Notes under the pieces: generated by a model
Database searches by the model: none
What the model was told of the DNA's origin: nothing
The model's input: the letters and a program-made list of their open reading frames with translations, nothing else
Translations under genes and position numbers: made by a program
Shown: piece by piece, positions 62,064 through 64,000 of the stretch
Position numbering within the stretch: the first letter of the stretch is position 1
Layout: each line of letters begins with the position of its first letter
DNA from: Crotophaga sulcirostris
Taxonomy: Eukaryota > Chordata > Aves > Cuculiformes > Crotophagidae
Reading direction: 5' to 3'
DNA: 64,000 bases
NCBI GenBank assembly: GCA_013397455.1
Contig: VYZB01000210.1
Coordinates: forward strand, 1,230,708 to 1,294,707

Positions 62064-63285
62064 CAGCAGACCAGGCCCTCAGATCACCTGTAAGGTTTCT
62101 AAACAGCATGTTTTAGGAGATTAGGCAAGAATCAGCTCATTTAGTTCCATGGCCTGCAAAAATTTGATCAGATTAGTGGATTTCAATAGTCTTTTTTGGT
62201 CTAGGAAACATCAGTTCTAAGTATTCTACTTTGGCAAGTAATTCCAGTAAATGTAGGAATATTAATATAAACAAACATTTTTATAATTCTATTTTAATTG
62301 AGTACTCTTTCCTTTAAAGTGCTTAGGACTTGTATTTTGTACATTTCCAGGGCGAAAGCAAAGCCTGACAAATGCTAATTTCCTCGGCAGAGTGCAGCTC
62401 AGAGGTTTCAGTCAGAAAGAAGCAAGAGCTCTGCAATTCATCAGATGTTGCTAAGGTTTGAATAAACTTATTTGCTACATCTGTTCAGTTTCCTACCCAG
62501 AGAATCCCTCCTTGCTTTTCTACCTATCTCCTTCTCTGAACCTCTGGAGCAGGAAGATTCTGCCTTAAAGCTATCGGGATTAATTATAACCAACTAATAC
62601 CAACTTTCTATTTACCCACACTGTTTCACAAAGGTTTATAGCACACCTGAAACAATCCCCAAATGTGACCACATTTATTATTTAGGAACTCTTCCTCAGA
62701 TTATAATTTTAGTTCTCCTACTTACTGTAAAAATGTCTGCAAAAGTAAGGGGTGGGAGTGTAAGAAGACAGGAGAAGCATCCCAAAAGAAAAGTCCTACT
62801 GACTCTATTGCAGACTGAAAAAAAGTCCTTCTAATGCTTACTTTAAAACTTTTGGACAAATTGTTTCTTTTTTTTCTTGGTTTTGTAGACATTTTTTTAA
62901 TAATGTTTCCTAGACTCCTGAGCTTTATAATTCAGCGTGTTGAGTTTGAATTTTTTTCAGAGAAATGTTTTAAGAGAAAAAGGGAGATATTCTTTATGGA
63001 ATAATTTTTGAGGGATTTTTGTCTGTAGAAAACAAGTAAAAGGCCCATCTACCCTTGCGCTACCTTGTGCTTCTCCTTTCCTAATCAACTAATTTTCCAT
63101 TCCATATTTCCTGACCCTCTATCAATTTTTATTTCTCAGTCATATCTCCCGGGGTGTGTTCCTTATCTGCCTGACACTGCAGGTATCCAACAGGATGCAG
63201 GTTGGCAAGACATGTGGAGTGGGACGCATTTCATCAGTAGTCATCTGGTGCCTGCTATCCCTTTGAAGATAACAGTGAGAAATAG
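62061..63285. other. Unique noncoding DNA
   Basis: No gene or repeat is recognised before the CR1 scrap at 63286. Confidence 0.6.
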
Positions 63286-63369
63286 TTGGCTTATAGGTTG
63301 GACTTGATGATCTCAGTCCTTTCAGTCTCTTCCAACCTGGTTATACTGTGAAACTGTGAAACTGTGAAA
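63286..63369 (+). mobile_element. CR1 LINE 3' terminal scrap, plus strand
   Basis: The block ttggcttataggttggact, then gatgatctcag and tcttccaacctggttatac, matches the 3' UTR of the copies at 17021 and 39828. The tail has three actgtgaa units in place of poly-A. It is extremely 5'-truncated, at under 100 bp. Confidence 0.9.
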
Positions 63370-64000
63370 TAAGCATTTCCAAGGAGTGATTTGTTAGTCT
63401 TAAATCTTAAACAGAGTAGATGTATTGAGCAATTAAAGCCAGCTTCTCCACTGATTATAAAGAAGGTGAGAGTAGCTAGCTCACATGTACGGGTCCATTC
63501 AGATGGTTAAACACAGGTGCTAGCTTGTGCCCACCTTCTCTCTATGTTGACGGATGACATGGAAGGGTGTGGGACCACATTTTCAGCTGCTCCTTCTAGA
63601 ATATTGGGCAGCTGGAAACAATGGTTGTATGTCACCAGTGCAGCATCTATCAAGGTTGTCCATGAGACATAGTGTTGTTTCAGGATGGAGACAAAACAGT
63701 TGGCACAGTACAATTTCTGATCTGACAGAACTCCTGTATCACATGCTTCTGGAGGACTGAGTGGTCCAGAAACCTGTGTCATACTGTTCCAGAACACAAA
63801 TTACAGAATTACTTTTTCCAGAGGTAAATTTTCTCAAGAACTTTTTTAGGAGCTAAGTTATATTTTGGACTAGGAGGCTTTGTAATCTATACTCAACACT
63901 AGTTCAGACTTGCTATAGGAAAGATGATCATATACCCTTCATAAGAAATTTAGCATTATATTACTGTATTTATGTGTGCATATTATACTACTGTATTTAT
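63370..64000. other. Noncoding DNA, nothing recognised
   Basis: Opposing frames at 63507-63797 overlap and match no known protein. The window ends in AT-rich sequence. Confidence 0.6.

Noticed and set aside
1..64000. CRISPR array, tRNA, rRNA, riboswitch, bacterial operon or viral genome
   Set aside because: None of their signatures is seen, and the retrotransposon content shows vertebrate nuclear DNA.
1..64000. Endogenous retrovirus or paired LTRs
   Set aside because: No gag, pol or env-like frame and no pair of long direct repeats was noticed; all reverse transcriptase traces are of CR1 type.

Overview
This window looks like bird nuclear DNA. The evidence is about a dozen CR1 non-LTR retrotransposon (LINE) pieces with the 3' ends typical of birds, such as repeated tcatagaa or tcacagta blocks and coding remnants like [18 protein letters not shown]. 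The rest is AT-rich, intron- or intergenic-like sequence with microsatellites, homopolymers and one scaffold gap. There are no operons or closely packed genes. I found no tRNA, rRNA or CRISPR array and no host protein-coding exon that I recognise. The species cannot be named from sequence alone.

Layout: 1-3600 is unique AT-rich DNA with clustered homeodomain-like and TCF-like words, possibly conserved noncoding elements. 3601-4050 holds a strong hairpin and a broken 3' half of a mariner-type transposase ending in a terminal-repeat-like sequence. 4051-17020 is mostly unique, with a poly-A, a 157-bp GAAAAA-type purine tract and a GC-richer patch at 7390-7960. 17021-27113 is the most repeat-rich part. 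It holds CR1 pieces at 17021(+), 20065(-), 22857(-), 23455-24625(-, ORF1 end plus ORF2 endonuclease start, interrupted by 521 N) and 25885-27113(-, reverse transcriptase to 3' end). 27114-64000 is a long desert with CR1 pieces at 33472(-), 39041(+), 39828(-), 43048(-), 48750(-), 53161(-) and 63286(+), homopolymers, a GATA/GACA microsatellite at 62005-62060, and several stretches that read like candidate enhancers (36721-37010; 58078-59110).

Functionally the window reads as a gene desert or one very large intron. All recognisable protein-coding remnants belong to dead transposable elements: CR1 ORF1 and ORF2, and mariner transposase. I found no convincing new biological system. The most useful leads are the candidate conserved elements, an open frame following a good splice acceptor at 60363-60709, several perfect palindromes, and the odd order of the two largest CR1 fragments.
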